Of a DNA stretch of 64,000 bases, positions 1 to 10,647 are shown piece by piece. This DNA comes from Rallus limicola (lineage: Eukaryota > Chordata > Aves > Gruiformes > Rallidae): positions 8,065,990-8,129,989 of the forward strand of contig JAKCOZ010000011.1 of the NCBI GenBank assembly GCA_022605955.1, in the 5' to 3' direction. The notes below the pieces were generated by a model that worked only from the letters and a program-made list of their open reading frames with translations, had not been told where the DNA came from and did not search any database. The position numbers and the translations under genes were made by a program. The stretch's first letter is position 1. Each line of letters opens with the position of its first letter.

Positions 1-774
1 GCTGAAACCCAGGTATCCTATATCCCAAGCCTGTGCAATAACTCCCATATATAACCCCTTCTGAGGACACACATTATTGAAACTATAGCAAAAAGCTTCT
101 TGAAAATACAAATAGGTTTACTCCAATAGTTGTAGTTACTGGAAAATGGTCCCACCTCACTCCAGCTATGAGCTACAGAACCAAATCCAAAACTGACAGA
201 GCATCAGCTACCAGTGAGAACATTCCTGTAATGCTAGAGGAAGACATCACCTCACAGATCTAGGCGCAGATCAGTAGATGTGAACCTGCACATCACCTAC
301 GTTTTGCTTTTTTAAGGAAAAGACCACATAAAATGGCAGCTGTTGATGTGAACTTCTCAGTCATCAACTCAGACTGCAGAGGTCTTTGCATTCTTTGTGA
401 CAGTTTACATAACTATATCCAAAACATAATGTTACAAACTGATTTAAAGGACATTTCGCTCTGCCCAAACATGCAACATAAACAGCTTCCCAAATCAACT
501 CGTCACTTAAGATTCATACAAGTCCATAAAGCAGATGTTAAATAGACCTTGTATTGATCTCTTCCACCTGGAATGAATTTTACTGCCGATCCATAGACAC
601 ATACTTCTAAGTTACATATACACAACCATTAATTCAGGAAACCCATCAGAATATAACTAAATGGATTATGAGTGACAGAATGAAATGAAAAATACAACAA
701 ACACATCTGAAATGGGAAATCAGTCTTGAACACAAGGTGGTTGGTATTGAGAGAAGGTTCAGAACATGCCTTAC
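1..774 (-). other. FKBP1B: FKBP1B intron 2 (part)
   Basis: This stretch lies downstream of FKBP1B exon 2 on the minus strand. I looked for FKBP1B exon 3 (family motif around MLQNGKKFDSS) and did not find it. No repeat or other gene was recognised here. Confidence 0.6.
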
Positions 775-822
775 CTGTGTAGTGCACCACACACGTCTGA
801 CCCTTCTTTGGAAACGTCCGTC
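775..822 (-). CDS. FKBP1B: FKBP1B coding exon 2 (partial gene)
   Basis: Read on the minus strand this 48-nt exon is flanked by an acceptor (TTTTAACAG) and a donor (GTAAGG). Joined to exon 1 it gives residues 13-28, GRTFPKKGQTCVVHYT, with the last base starting the next Gly codon. With exon 1 this is the N-terminus of FKBP12.6, as known in vertebrates; FKBP12 (FKBP1A) has Val-Gln-Val and Lys-Arg where this has Val-Glu-Ile and Lys-Lys, so FKBP1B fits better. FKBP12.6 is a small cytosolic peptidyl-prolyl isomerase that binds FK506/rapamycin and stabilises ryanodine receptors. The following exons (about residues 29-108 in the family) are not in the window and must lie left of position 1. Confidence 0.93.
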
Positions 823-3553
823 CTGTTAAAATTAAAGAAGGTTATTTTTCAAGTCTCTCTGAATGACCTGTGTGGCTTGGCAGGTTTATCTCCTGAAAAT
901 GCTGGACTGAGATTTGTACTGACTGTGTATTATCAAATCACTAACACGCAAGACAGGAATGAGTATGGTTTAGGGTAGAGGGTCCCAGCCTGGCTCCTAT
1001 TTAACTTAGACCAAATAGTATTTTCCTTACACAATTTCCTTATATGTGTGTGTATTATTCTATTCTTTAAGTGTAAAAAGACTCTTGAAACTTCACAGAT
1101 TATAACCTTTAAATTCTCTGAATGTTTCTGCTGTGTTTTTTCAAATAGAGTCTTAGTTTAACATTGTGAAAAATTCCATTTGTACTCACATTTCTCATGC
1201 CTTTCACTCAAGACAGCCCTAACAAGGACATCTTTAATTAGCAGGGAAGGGTTTTTAAAAAATTTTCACATACAAAGGGAGTTTAATTATGTAGCATCAG
1301 GCAACAGTAAAGCAGTGATACACTGAATTCTCCTAAGAGCCTGGTAGCCCCTCCTACAATTTTCATACTGAAGGCAAAGAAAGCTTAAGCTATTTTCTTG
1401 CCACTGGAAAACAAAATTGCTGTTTCCATTTTACCCATTCTAGGTACTGCCAAAGGCACTAAAAGCTAGGGTAAGATTTTCCAGGCTCAATTAGGTGTCA
1501 GTGGTGTATTAAAGCAGCTAATCTTGATTTCTCATGTAATGTTGGCCAGGGGAGGGCCCAGGCTCAGAAGAACTTAAAAGTATGAATGAGAGCAATTATT
1601 AAGGGGGACCCTTGCCAGAGAGCTAGAAACTGGGGATTCAAATAGAAACTGAGGCTCATATCTCAGTTGGCTTTCAGGGCTCTTAAGTCTGAATTACCAT
1701 GATGACTTTGACATTACAGGGTGCATCACAGGGTATAAAACATCAAGTAACACAGCAGCAATGTACTTAGGGCTTAGATGACAAAACCACACAAGCAGTA
1801 AATGGCAGGAGGGCAGGCTAATATGATGAACCAAGATTTATAACATGAAATTGAGAAGATGATGCTTCCAAGAGTCATCTGAACAGCCCTGCTGTTCAGC
1901 TTGTGGCTGGAATATCTCTAGCTGTATGTTGCACAAGGCACGGTGCAATAGGTATCCAGTTAGGGCACCACTGCACCCTTAAAGCTGGATACATCTCATT
2001 TAACTTCAGCTGTCTAAACCACAGACAATTATCATACGTCAGTCTCCTGGGCTTCTCCTGTCGACAGCAGAGAAACAGCAGTGCCTTGAGAGAAACACAG
2101 CCTATCCAGAGAGAGGCAAAGCAGACTGTTCTTGGGAGATGACTGCAGAAAAAATCCCATATGATTGCTTTAGTCTAGCCCCCCTAACCTGTGAAAAGTT
2201 ATGGGAGATGAATTCCCCCCTTGGTAAGGCAGGTATTGTTCAAGTGATGCACTATTACACAAAGATCTGAGAAAGGGAGTTATCAGACCTTACTGACACA
2301 TATTCTGCTGTGTGAGCATAACACCAGCAAAGTCAATGATGCGACATCAGAGAAGCATTAAAAGGAGAAACTCTCAAGCCCACTGACTAGCTGTGGTTTT
2401 AAGACAATATTTAAACTCAGCTGATTTTGATTAAGTCTTGCAATATGAGAAATAATCCATACAACCTTTTTTAGACCAGCATATTCCTTACAAAGACAGC
2501 CTTGATATATTTAATAGTTAAGAAGTACTATTCTGGGGTTAAGTTCCACCCTTCTTTCTGCTGTCAACCCAGCAACATTACTTATACCCACATAAGTGTT
2601 CTGCTTTTACATCTGTGCAACCAAGAGGAGAATTCCATCCCCAGAGCTCAGCAGCACTGAGGAGAAGCCAACCAAAAAGAACACACAAAGAAAGATACTG
2701 GGCCAAGAAAGTTAAGCTGAAATGGACTTAAACAAATTATTTACGGGTATCAGCCAAGGATGAATCTGGCCCATTATATGGATACATATGGCTGTATGTT
2801 AGAAATGACGTCCTCTTAAAAACACCAACCCCCAAACCCTTACGAAATGAGAGTATAACGCCGACCAACGCGAAAGGACTCCGGAAGGGAGAGCCTGCGC
2901 CGAGCAGCGGCTCTCGGCACCCGCGCTGCCCCTCAGCCCTCACCGGCATCGCACGTTTAAGCGGGAGGAGGCGGGCGGCCCGGCCGGAGCGCTGCCGCCA
3001 CGCCGGGAGGGATGCTGGCACAAATAGCCGGTGGCCCCCGGCGAGGAACCGGGGAAAGTTTGCGGCAGGGCGCGCTGCCGGCGGAGCGCCGCGGCCCCGG
3101 GACGCGCCCGGCCCTGCCGCTGCCCCCCGCGCCCGGCCGGCTGCACCGCGCTCGGGTTTGTGCAGCTGTCAGCGGATGCCAGAGAAAAATCCCCAGCCCC
3201 CTCGCCGCCCCTGCTGCCGCCGCCGGGAGCCGCGGCGCTGCCGCCCGGGGGAGCCGCCGGTTTCCCCCGCCGCCGCCGGGACCCCGGGTGTCCGTCTCGC
3301 CCCGGTGCCACTCTCCCGCATCAGGGGTACGTGCCCGCGGGGGCAGGGGTGCGGGGGCGGCCGCGCCTTCCCTCCTGCAACCCCGCCGCCTCCCCGCAGC
3401 GGGGCCCCGTTCTCCTTCCTCTGCCCGGCGACCGGGACGGCGGCTCCCTCCCGGCATCGGAGACCCCTGCGACAGCCGCCGGGTCGGGTCCTCGGTCGGA
3501 CCCGGGCGCCCCCGCCCCCATACCGCAGGGCTGCTTCCCCCACGGTCCCGTAC
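823..3553 (-). other. FKBP1B: FKBP1B intron 1
   Basis: This is the 2.7-kb intron between exons 1 and 2. Its first part (about 2880-3553) is CpG island; the rest is ordinary AT-rich sequence in which I see no gene or recognisable repeat. Confidence 0.75.
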
Positions 3554-3590
3554 CGTCTCCCGGAGAGATGGTCTCGATCTCCACCCCCAT
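3554..3590 (-). CDS. FKBP1B: FKBP1B coding exon 1 (start codon exon)
   Basis: The minus strand reads MGVEIETISPGD plus one base, then a GTACGG donor. The ATG (3590-3588) sits in a near-perfect Kozak context, GCCGCCATGG. The split Gly codon (G|GA) joins in frame to exon 2 at 822, across a 2.7-kb intron. The exon lies inside a CpG island, as expected for a promoter-proximal first exon. The peptide matches the FKBP1B N-terminus and the intron position is the one known for FKBP12-type genes. The gene is divergent from the two WDCP copies on the plus strand. It is truncated only by the window edge; nothing suggests a broken gene. Confidence 0.95.
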
Positions 3591-3597
3591 GGCGGCA

Positions 3598-3652
3598 CTG
3601 GCTCGGCTCGGCTCGGCTCGGTTCAGCACGGCTCGGTTCGGTTCGGCTCGGC
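3598..3652. repeat. Imperfect (GGCTC)n / (GGTTC)n pentamer tract
   Basis: About ten GGCTC or GGTTC units are interrupted once by CAGCAC. The tract ends 8 bases upstream of the FKBP1B start codon, so on the minus strand it probably lies in the FKBP1B 5' UTR as GAGCC units. Confidence 0.8.
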
Positions 3653-3756
3653 ACGCCGCGGCCCCGCTCCCCGGCGCGGCCGGACCCCCAGTGCAGGCAT
3701 GCCCCTCCGCGGCCGGCTGACAGGGGCCTCCCCAGCTGCCCGTCAGCCGCCCGCAG

Positions 3757-3778
3757 CCAATGCGGGGCAGGGGCGGGG
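3757..3778. promoter_or_regulatory. CCAAT box and adjacent GC box
   Basis: GCCAATG carries CCAAT at 3757-3761 (NF-Y type), followed 8 bases later by GGGGCGGGG at 3770-3778 (Sp1/KLF type). They lie about 170-190 bases upstream of the FKBP1B ATG on the minus strand, where a core promoter is expected. Confidence 0.45.
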
Positions 3779-4916
3779 AGGCCGGGGAGGGGAGGGGGCC
3801 GCCCGCTCCCCCCCCGCGGGAGCGCCGGGGGGCCGCCGCGCCTGAGGGGCGCTCGGCGGCGATGGATCTGCCCGCCGGCATCCCGTCCCCGGCCGTGCCG
3901 GGGGTGCTGCTGCCCATCCCCGGGCAGGGCTCGCTTTAGCGGGGGGTCCCCGCCTGCTCCACGAGCGGTGATGCCCGGCGGAGCTCGGGGCTCTTGCCAC
4001 CGTTTTTCCCCCTCGTCCGACCGTGCCTGGCGCGGAGTCTGGGCGGCGGGAGGGCTTGGGGCGTGTGCGGCAGTTTGGGGTACCGGTGGGGCGCTCCTGA
4101 TCCCGCTGCCCGGCGCAGGCATGCCGGGCAGGCAGGGGGACCAGGCAGCGCGCTCCAAAAACCATCCAGCGTCCGGAACGGGTCTGAACGCGGAGCGGGG
4201 GGTCAGCATTTCCCCGGTTACAGACAGCCATGGGGAGGAAAGCATCCATACTTGCACAGTGTGCGTGTGAAGTAGAGCTGTACCCCTTGCTGTTGGGGGT
4301 CAGTAGCAGCAGCAGGGACAAGGGGTACCCATCGGTGTTGCCCACCCCCCAGCAGCAGCGGCAGGGCTCCAGCAGGCCACTTTGGGGTACCTTGAGTTTC
4401 ACTGCACAGCACAATATACAACCTCCTGTCCTAGTCTGTGTTTTAAAGAATGTACCTATTGCTCAGGTGCTCCTGAGATGGGAGATTAGAAATTCAAACT
4501 GTGCAAGATCTACAGCTGCTTCTGACAAGTGTACCCACACTAGCTGAAAACCACTCTTTCCTCATAGCCTGATTGTGTACATGAATCTCACAGTTTCCAC
4601 TGCCTCAAAAGTAATAGTTCTGTTCACAGTTCTCTGTGCTCTGGGTTAAAAATGAAAATGGAACCTCAACATCATCAGTTTTCTAACTGAAAGAGTCCAG
4701 CTAATTCCAACCTGTGCTTCACTGACATTGCTTTTTCTGGATTCTTATCTGCTACAAGCTGGATTCCACTCAGGGAAAAAGATCCTCATCTCTATGGGGC
4801 AGTTGTCAGGATGATTGAACTGGGGAATTACTGTGTTGGTTTGTAACCCTGCATCTGCGCTCTGAACTATACCAACCTTCTCCATGCTGCTTTTCACACT
4901 GTTCTGATCAGACTGT

Positions 4917-5160
4917 TCACAGAATCACAGACTGTCAGGGGTTGGAAGGGACCTCTAAAGATCATCCGGTCCAATCACCCCCACGCCCTTCCACCCCCAC
5001 CCCCTGCCAGAGTAGGATCACCTTGAGTAGGTCACACAAGAACATGTCCAGGTGGGTTTGAATGTCTCTAGAGAAGGAGACTCCACAGCCTCTCTGGGCA
5101 GCCTGTCCCAGTGCTCTGTCACCCTCACAGTGAAGAAGTTTCTTCTTATGTTCATCCATG
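4917..5160 (-). mobile_element. CR1 LINE 3' fragment
   Basis: It begins with the inverted tail CACAGAATCACAG, followed by the characteristic GGTTGGAAGGGACC and TCTCTGGGCAGCCTGT blocks. It is a 5'-truncated CR1 in minus orientation, as is normal for this family. Confidence 0.92.
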
Positions 5161-5221
5161 TGCTTTACTGTATGTATGTTTTATTGTGAGTCAGGCACTC
5201 CAAAATTACTGGGATGGCGGA

Positions 5222-5430
5222 TCACAGAATCACCAGATTGGAAAAGACCTTTAAGATCATGGAGTCCAACCGTTCCTGTCCTATGCTAAACCATATCCCT
5301 AAGTACCTCATCTACCCATCTTTTAAACACACCCAGGAGCAGTGACTCAGCCCCCTCCCTGGGCAGCCTGTTCCAGGCCCTGACAACTCTTTCAGTGAAT
5401 AATTTTTTCCTAACATCTAATCCTTAACCT
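5222..5430 (-). mobile_element. CR1 LINE 3' fragment
   Basis: The inverted tail (ATCACAGAATCACCAG) is followed by TTGGAAAAGACC and CTGGGCAGCCTGTTCC. It belongs to a different CR1 subtype from its neighbour at 4917, with the CATATCCCTAAGTACCTCATCTA variant also seen at 63443. Confidence 0.9.
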
Positions 5431-8010
5431 GAATGAATAATGAAGCTCCCCTAAAATTGGGCCAGTGAGGAAAAAGCATTATTTCACTCAAGCTCAGAAG
5501 TGGTAATGAGGACTGGACAGAGATTCCTGTAGCCTACCTCCCATCCCAGTTAATTCTGCATCTGTATGTATCATAAACAGAATAAGCAGGCACTAACTTT
5601 AGTTCCTCAGACCAGGTCTGTAACAGTGACAATTCTGAGAGGGATTTTTTTTCAGTGCAAATCTCAGAATGTCATTTGATTTCTGATCAGTAGAAAGATA
5701 CTTAAAATGCATTTGTGAAATAGGAAAATGCCAAGCAGGAGTGTAAGTGGCACAGAAGCATTAAGAAAATGTGAACGTTGCTAATTCCAGATGTGCCTCA
5801 GAGACCAGTAAAGACAGCACAGCAAATACTGAGTGTGTAAGGGGAGTTACAAAGTGAAAGTCTAGGTACATGATGTCCTAGTAGGGCCCTTTACTACAGA
5901 AAGGGCTGTTGTCATCCAGGCTCCAGACAGATGTCTATGTCCTCTCAGTTAATCAGAACATCAGAAGGCACAACTGATGAATAAAAGCATTTTATACTTT
6001 GCTGGGTTTCCTTTGGTCTTTATAAGCACACGGATCCTTTGATCAGGGCTACACATTCCTCCATGACAGTGGAAGAGTAGCTGTTCCCCATGTGTGTCTC
6101 GTGACAGGAGGAGATTGGACTCAATCACATACTAGACACAGTTCATATGGGACCACAGAATATCTCCTACAAGTGTCATCACAAATAACAGACCTTACAC
6201 ACAGATTCCAGCATCCTCAGGCAGATTTACAACCATAATAAAAAAGCAAACTCCACCAACAGCAAAATGCATAAGCCACAGAAAGGGATTAGGACAGACC
6301 AGGCAGCAATCTAGGTCTAAACCTGCTGCATTTATAAACATCCTATCCCATGGCATCTTGCCCCACGCTGGGTCTCTAAATGCAGACATAAGCTTCTTTT
6401 AGGTATCCGCTGCCTAGGACCCCTACACTCACATGCCCAAGCATATGGAAAGAAAGATGAGGCCAAATTCCAAGGCAGAAACCAGGATCTGTGGAAGGTA
6501 TCTCAAAACTCTTGGGTGGATATCTTTTATTAATTTTTGTCACCACAGATATTGAACAACACATAATGTTATTTTTCACATTATTGTATTTGCCATTGAG
6601 GTTCTCAAAGACACTGTCGTTAACAGCTACACAGCATATGAAGGTCCTGAAAGAGAGGACTGAAACGAGCAATGTCCCATATCTTCAGGAAAGCCTCTGA
6701 AGTACAAGGAAAAGTGGTTCAGGATTGGCAGAGAACTGGAGGTGAGGCAAAGAGGACTAGGGGGCTAAGAGGGAAAGTCCATGGCCAAGGAAACTGCTAA
6801 AAACAAATTATCAAAGTAGACCAGGAGATTAGTGTTCTGGAGAATACTCTTTGAAAGCTATTGCATGACATCCACCTCCTCCCCTTTGGGATCCAGCAGA
6901 TCTGTATCAAGGATAAAGTCTGTTAGTCTCAGCTTTCAAGGCTCTGCAGAGCTCACCTTCCCAAACAGCGGCAGTTCACCACAAGACCTTCCCACAGCCT
7001 GTTTTTCTATCCTGGCAACAAAACAGTGGCCTGTAAAAGTGGGGTGTTCTCTGACCCCTCCTTCCCAAATGTTATGATGGAATCACATGACTCTAGTGTC
7101 TGAGATTACTCAGTGGTCACAGAGAGGACAAGTTGATCACAGTCATTATGAGGTTTTCCAGAAAGAAACCCTATCAAAGTTTAGCAGCCAAATATCTCAC
7201 TTTCTTTAGTTAAAGCCCTACAGCCTGCACTGTTTGCAAAATATTTAAGCATTCCTAATTTCAGGGAGACAAACAGTTTTCAAATGTTTATGGTGTTTTA
7301 GTTTAGTTCATAGTCCCTGTATTTTGAAATCCCATTCTTCGCTGTTCTAAAAATCTACAGAGGATCTACAAATCGTGTGTAATGATTCCATAGGCACACT
7401 AAATTGCTCATAAACATAGAGCACATACATAAATTGATGGAGGCCACAACCCCACCCCCTCCCAATGCACATTTCTCTCACCAGCACCCATGGAGAAGGA
7501 CTCAGAGCAACTTTGAAACCCAACCACTGTTGTATGAACAAATAATGAAAACAAACAAATAATGTTTTACAAATACTGACCTTTCCACTCACTGAACCAA
7601 TCTGCACCATCAAGTAATTTTAATCCAAAAGTGTACAGGACCAGTTTCACACTGGGGAAAAAAAAATGACCAAAATAAACAGCAGCCTGCACAGCTCAGC
7701 AGGTCATGTCACTGTGAGTGCTCCTGTGCATCACTAGCCTTGATTAAAAAAACCCAACAGAGTCAGGCAAGAATCAGTGGTTTCCTTCAAAGCAGATGCC
7801 CAGGGCAATTCTGACAGCATACCCACAGTGACAGCTATTTGATGAACAGATCAAAATAGACCAAAAATCTCAAGATACTTGTCACAGGAGAACTAACTGT
7901 CCTGCTTCTCACCGCTGCTGGTTACCACAGGTCTGCAGCACAGTCACTTTCTCCCAGGTGACACTTGTTATAAATGCCCCAAAGCAGAATGAAGCTTCCC
8001 CCTGAAGCAT

Positions 8011-8079
8011 TTATTTTGAATCTTCATCTTCCTCTTGGAACTCCTCATCCACATCCGTATCTGTGGTTTCCTCTTGCAG
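8011..8079 (-). other. Unidentified acidic exon-like frame with stop
   Basis: The minus strand reads 22 codons then TAA: LQEETTDTDVDEE followed by FQEEDEDSK. It starts after CTACAG; a second possible acceptor, CATTCATAG, lies 6 bases earlier in the same phase. It joins in phase 0 to the frame at 8228-8293. I do not recognise the protein. It could be the last exon of an unknown minus-strand gene, or chance coding from a GA-rich stretch. Confidence 0.25.
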
Positions 8080-8227
8080 CTGTAGCTATGAATGCAAAAC
8101 TGCAGCTGGAATTTTTCAGTAGCACTAAAACTGGCTTGAAAGCTGCCACCTCCCTCTGGCATTCTGCCCTGCCTCACCCAGCTCTTCCCAACTCACAGAT
8201 TCACTTTCTCTCTGTCACAGCTCTTAC

Positions 8228-8293
8228 CTGTGAGTCATTATGAAGGTCTTTGTCATGATCTTCAAAGCCTTCTTCAGAAGTAGGTGAGGTTAC
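8228..8293 (-). other. Unidentified exon-like frame ending in a strong donor
   Basis: The minus strand reads VTSPTSEEGFED then HDKDLHNDSQ and runs into CAG|GTAAGA, a strong donor. The frame stays open further upstream (to about 8345), so the 5' edge is uncertain; an AG just before GTAACC (at 8294-8295) is one candidate acceptor. With 8011-8079 it would form a two-exon acidic C-terminus around a 148-base intron. No upstream exon was found and the protein was not recognised. Confidence 0.25.
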
Positions 8294-8584
8294 CTCAGGT
8301 ATGCACAGGGAAGAGCTCCAGCTCATCAGGATATACACCACCAGCTGCTAGAGCCATGAAATCGGTAGCTTACACTCAGGAATGGAGATGAAAATTCCAC
8401 AAGACCAGGACCTAATTAATGGAGCTCACTACCAGAAGAGATTAACGCAGCTTAGCACTTGCAAAAACCCGTGGGTTTGAATGAACGTGCTCAGACAGAC
8501 TCATGCTGTCACAAGCTTCTGTCTCCCAAGTACAAGAAAAGACACTGACATACTGGAACAAGTCCAACCAGCCCAATGATGTTA

Positions 8585-8933
8585 GTGTCTGGACAGCGTG
8601 GGGAGGGTGAGAGAGCCTTGTTTGTTCAGCCTGCAGAAGACAAAGCTGAGGAAGGATCTCAGTTGGTATCTAAAACTACCTAATGGGTGGTGGAGAGGAT
8701 GGCACCACACTCTTCTCAGAGACGCCCAATAAAAGGGCAAGAAGGAATGGACACAAGTCACAGCAAGGGAACTTCTGACTAAATACAGGAAAAAAGTATT
8801 CTCAAAATGAGTTATCAAACCAAGTCTTGAGGAACCTGATTGAACTTTGACATCAGGCCCGTTTAAAGCAAGCAGTTGGACCACATGACCTCCAGAGATA
8901 CCTTTCACTCAGTTGCTTTATAAGTCTGTAATA
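8585..8933 (+). mobile_element. Old, degraded CR1 fragment
   Basis: It shows faded CR1 landmarks in plus order: a TTGTTCAGCCTGCAGAAGA block, then AAGGAATGGACACAAG, then GTTGGACCACATGACCTCCAGAG. It has diverged far more than the other copies in the window. Confidence 0.7.
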
Positions 8934-9235
8934 TTTTTCCTACAAAATGAAGAAGAGAAGGAAATAAAGAAGTGGCAGTGAGGTTAACAACACTTCTGAA
9001 ATTGACTGCAGGGCCCTAAATCACTTTGGGTCTGTTTGCCACGTGAAATGCTCTGCAGTGGCTAATATATTTACTGACCACTGCACAACGGTATGTGTGA
9101 AAACCAGCCAGCATCTCAGATGCAATATAAATATGAAATTGCAGCATCCATCTAGGCTAATTAGCGCACATGCAGATTGCTGCACTGGCATTGCTTCACT
9201 GCCTACTGTTTTGAAGCCAGCTTGCTGAACTGAAG

Positions 9236-9420
9236 ATATGCTCTGAATTGCTCTGTGACTCCGTATTTCATCTGTGTAATGAGAATGATCATTCTGCCTT
9301 GTCTGTTTAGATTGCAAACAATTCAGGGGCAGAGGTCGTCTTTTATTATAAATAAATGTAACACCTTGGGGGCTGGAGCCCAAACTCAGGGTCATGTAGT
9401 GTGGTCTCACAAATAAAACT
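9236..9420 (+). repeat. Ancient amniote SINE (MIR-type, candidate)
   Basis: TTTCATCTGTGTAATGAGAATGAT followed by TTTAGATTGCAAAC, GGGGCAGAGGTCGTCTTTT and CACAAATAAA recalls the MIR-like/CORE-SINE order known from amniotes (CATCTGTAAAATGGGAATAAT, then GATTGTAAGCTC, GGGGCAGGGACTGTC). The match is by recall, not alignment. Confidence 0.5.
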
Positions 9421-10257
9421 TCCAGTAACAGCAATATCCTAAGCAGACAGCCCAGGAGGATTAAATTTTCTCTTCCATCCAATCTTTCATAGCAAAAAAC
9501 GGATGAAAAAATGTAAGGAAATACATCTTTCAAACTGAACAAACCAGAACTAGAATCACATCTATGAACAGTAAATGAATTATTCCAGCTCTGTCATTTC
9601 CTTGTCATGGAAGTTACAGGAAGAAGTCAGTCACTTTGAGAAACTTGATGCTTACAGTGCAACACATTTGCTGCTTTCTCCAGTAAAACTGTTTTCTCTG
9701 TAATTTTGGTATTTATTCTGTTTGGTGAAGAAATGTCACTGATAAGACATATTGGAAGCAGTTCAAACAACAGGAGAAAACCAAACAAACCTCAAATATT
9801 AGCTACAAGGTTCTGATTAGTCTTTTGATGATTTTGGAAAATGTAACGATGGAAAAGGAATTAACTGGCATTCTCAATCCTCCAGATAAATGAATTGAGG
9901 GAGATGGGTAATGGATTCAGGAAATTAAGGCCGTATTTGTTTTCCTTCATTCTGCATGTGCAATTATAACACTATTTAAAGAGTTTCTAGAGCCTCCCGC
10001 CCAAGATGATCTGAAGTTACAACTAAAAGACCAGCAGGCAGAGAGGCAGGTTGTAGGCATACCGTGACATGTTCCCTCTTTCCAGGCAAAGGAAAAGGCT
10101 GAGAGCCAAAGTGACAGGGTCTGCTCGTGTGTCCTGTTAGGAGGTTTCAGACAAGCTATGCCTTTCAGGCCTAGCTTCTTTACTTTGGGAGTTATTGCTG
10201 GACGTTTAGCATGTTTTGAACTGCAGTCTGCTAGGGCCGAGAAAAGCATCGTAAATT

Positions 10258-10647
10258 CAGCCTGGAAAAAAGAAGACTTAGGGGGGACCTAATTAATGTC
10301 TATAAATATCTTAGACATGGGTTGCAGGGGGAATTGGACAGCCCCTTTTCAGTGGTCTGTGGGGACAGGACTAGGGGCAATGGCTTTAAGCTAGAGCATA
10401 GGAAGTTCCGCACCAACATGCGGAAGAACTTTTTCACAGTGAGGGTGACGGAGCAGTGGAATAGGCTGCCCAGGGAGGTGGTGGAGTCTCCTTCTCTGGA
10501 GATATTCAAGTCTCGTCTGGACGCCTATCTATGTAGTATGAGATAGGGAGCCTGCTTTGGCAGGGGGGTTGGACCTGATGATCTCTTGAGGTCCCTTCCA
10601 ACCCCTAAGATTCTGTGATATGTTTTCTGTGATATGTTTTCTGTGAC
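10258..10647 (+). mobile_element. CR1 LINE 3' end with duplicated tail
   Basis: This plus-oriented CR1 runs from CAGCCTGGA through GTGGAATAGGCTGCCCAGG and GGTTGGACCTGATGATC to the tail. A 74-codon remnant of ORF2 is open (10322-10546). The tail is locally duplicated (TCTGTGATATGTTT twice). It is the same subtype as the 61256-61984 copy, with the CGCACCAACATGCGGAAGAAC block. Confidence 0.93.

Larger units (their letters stand above)
2880..4240. promoter_or_regulatory. CpG island 1: FKBP1B promoter, perhaps shared with WDCP copy 1
   Basis: There is an abrupt change from AT-rich DNA to GC- and CpG-rich DNA over about 1.3 kb. It contains FKBP1B exon 1 (minus strand). Long open frames on both strands here are the usual effect of GC-rich sequence and are not called as genes. 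Between the FKBP1B start and the plus-strand side lie a CCAAT box (3757-3761) and a GC box GGGGCGGGG (3770-3778). In mammals WDCP and FKBP1B are neighbours transcribed away from each other, so the island may drive both. No convincing splice donor for a WDCP 5' UTR exon could be chosen by eye, so that role is an inference. Confidence 0.75.

Noticed and set aside
766..978. Plus-strand 70-codon frame
   Set aside because: It covers the antisense of FKBP1B exon 2, which has splice sites and protein identity on the minus strand.
2957..4420. Many long open frames on both strands (up to 370 codons)
   Set aside because: They overlap in several frames, are rich in Arg, Pro, Gly and Ala, and lie in a CpG island where stops are rare. 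Only the FKBP1B exon 1 stretch has protein identity.
9021..9542. 173-codon minus-strand frame
   Set aside because: It runs antisense across a likely ancient SINE, with no domain and no splice support; probably chance.
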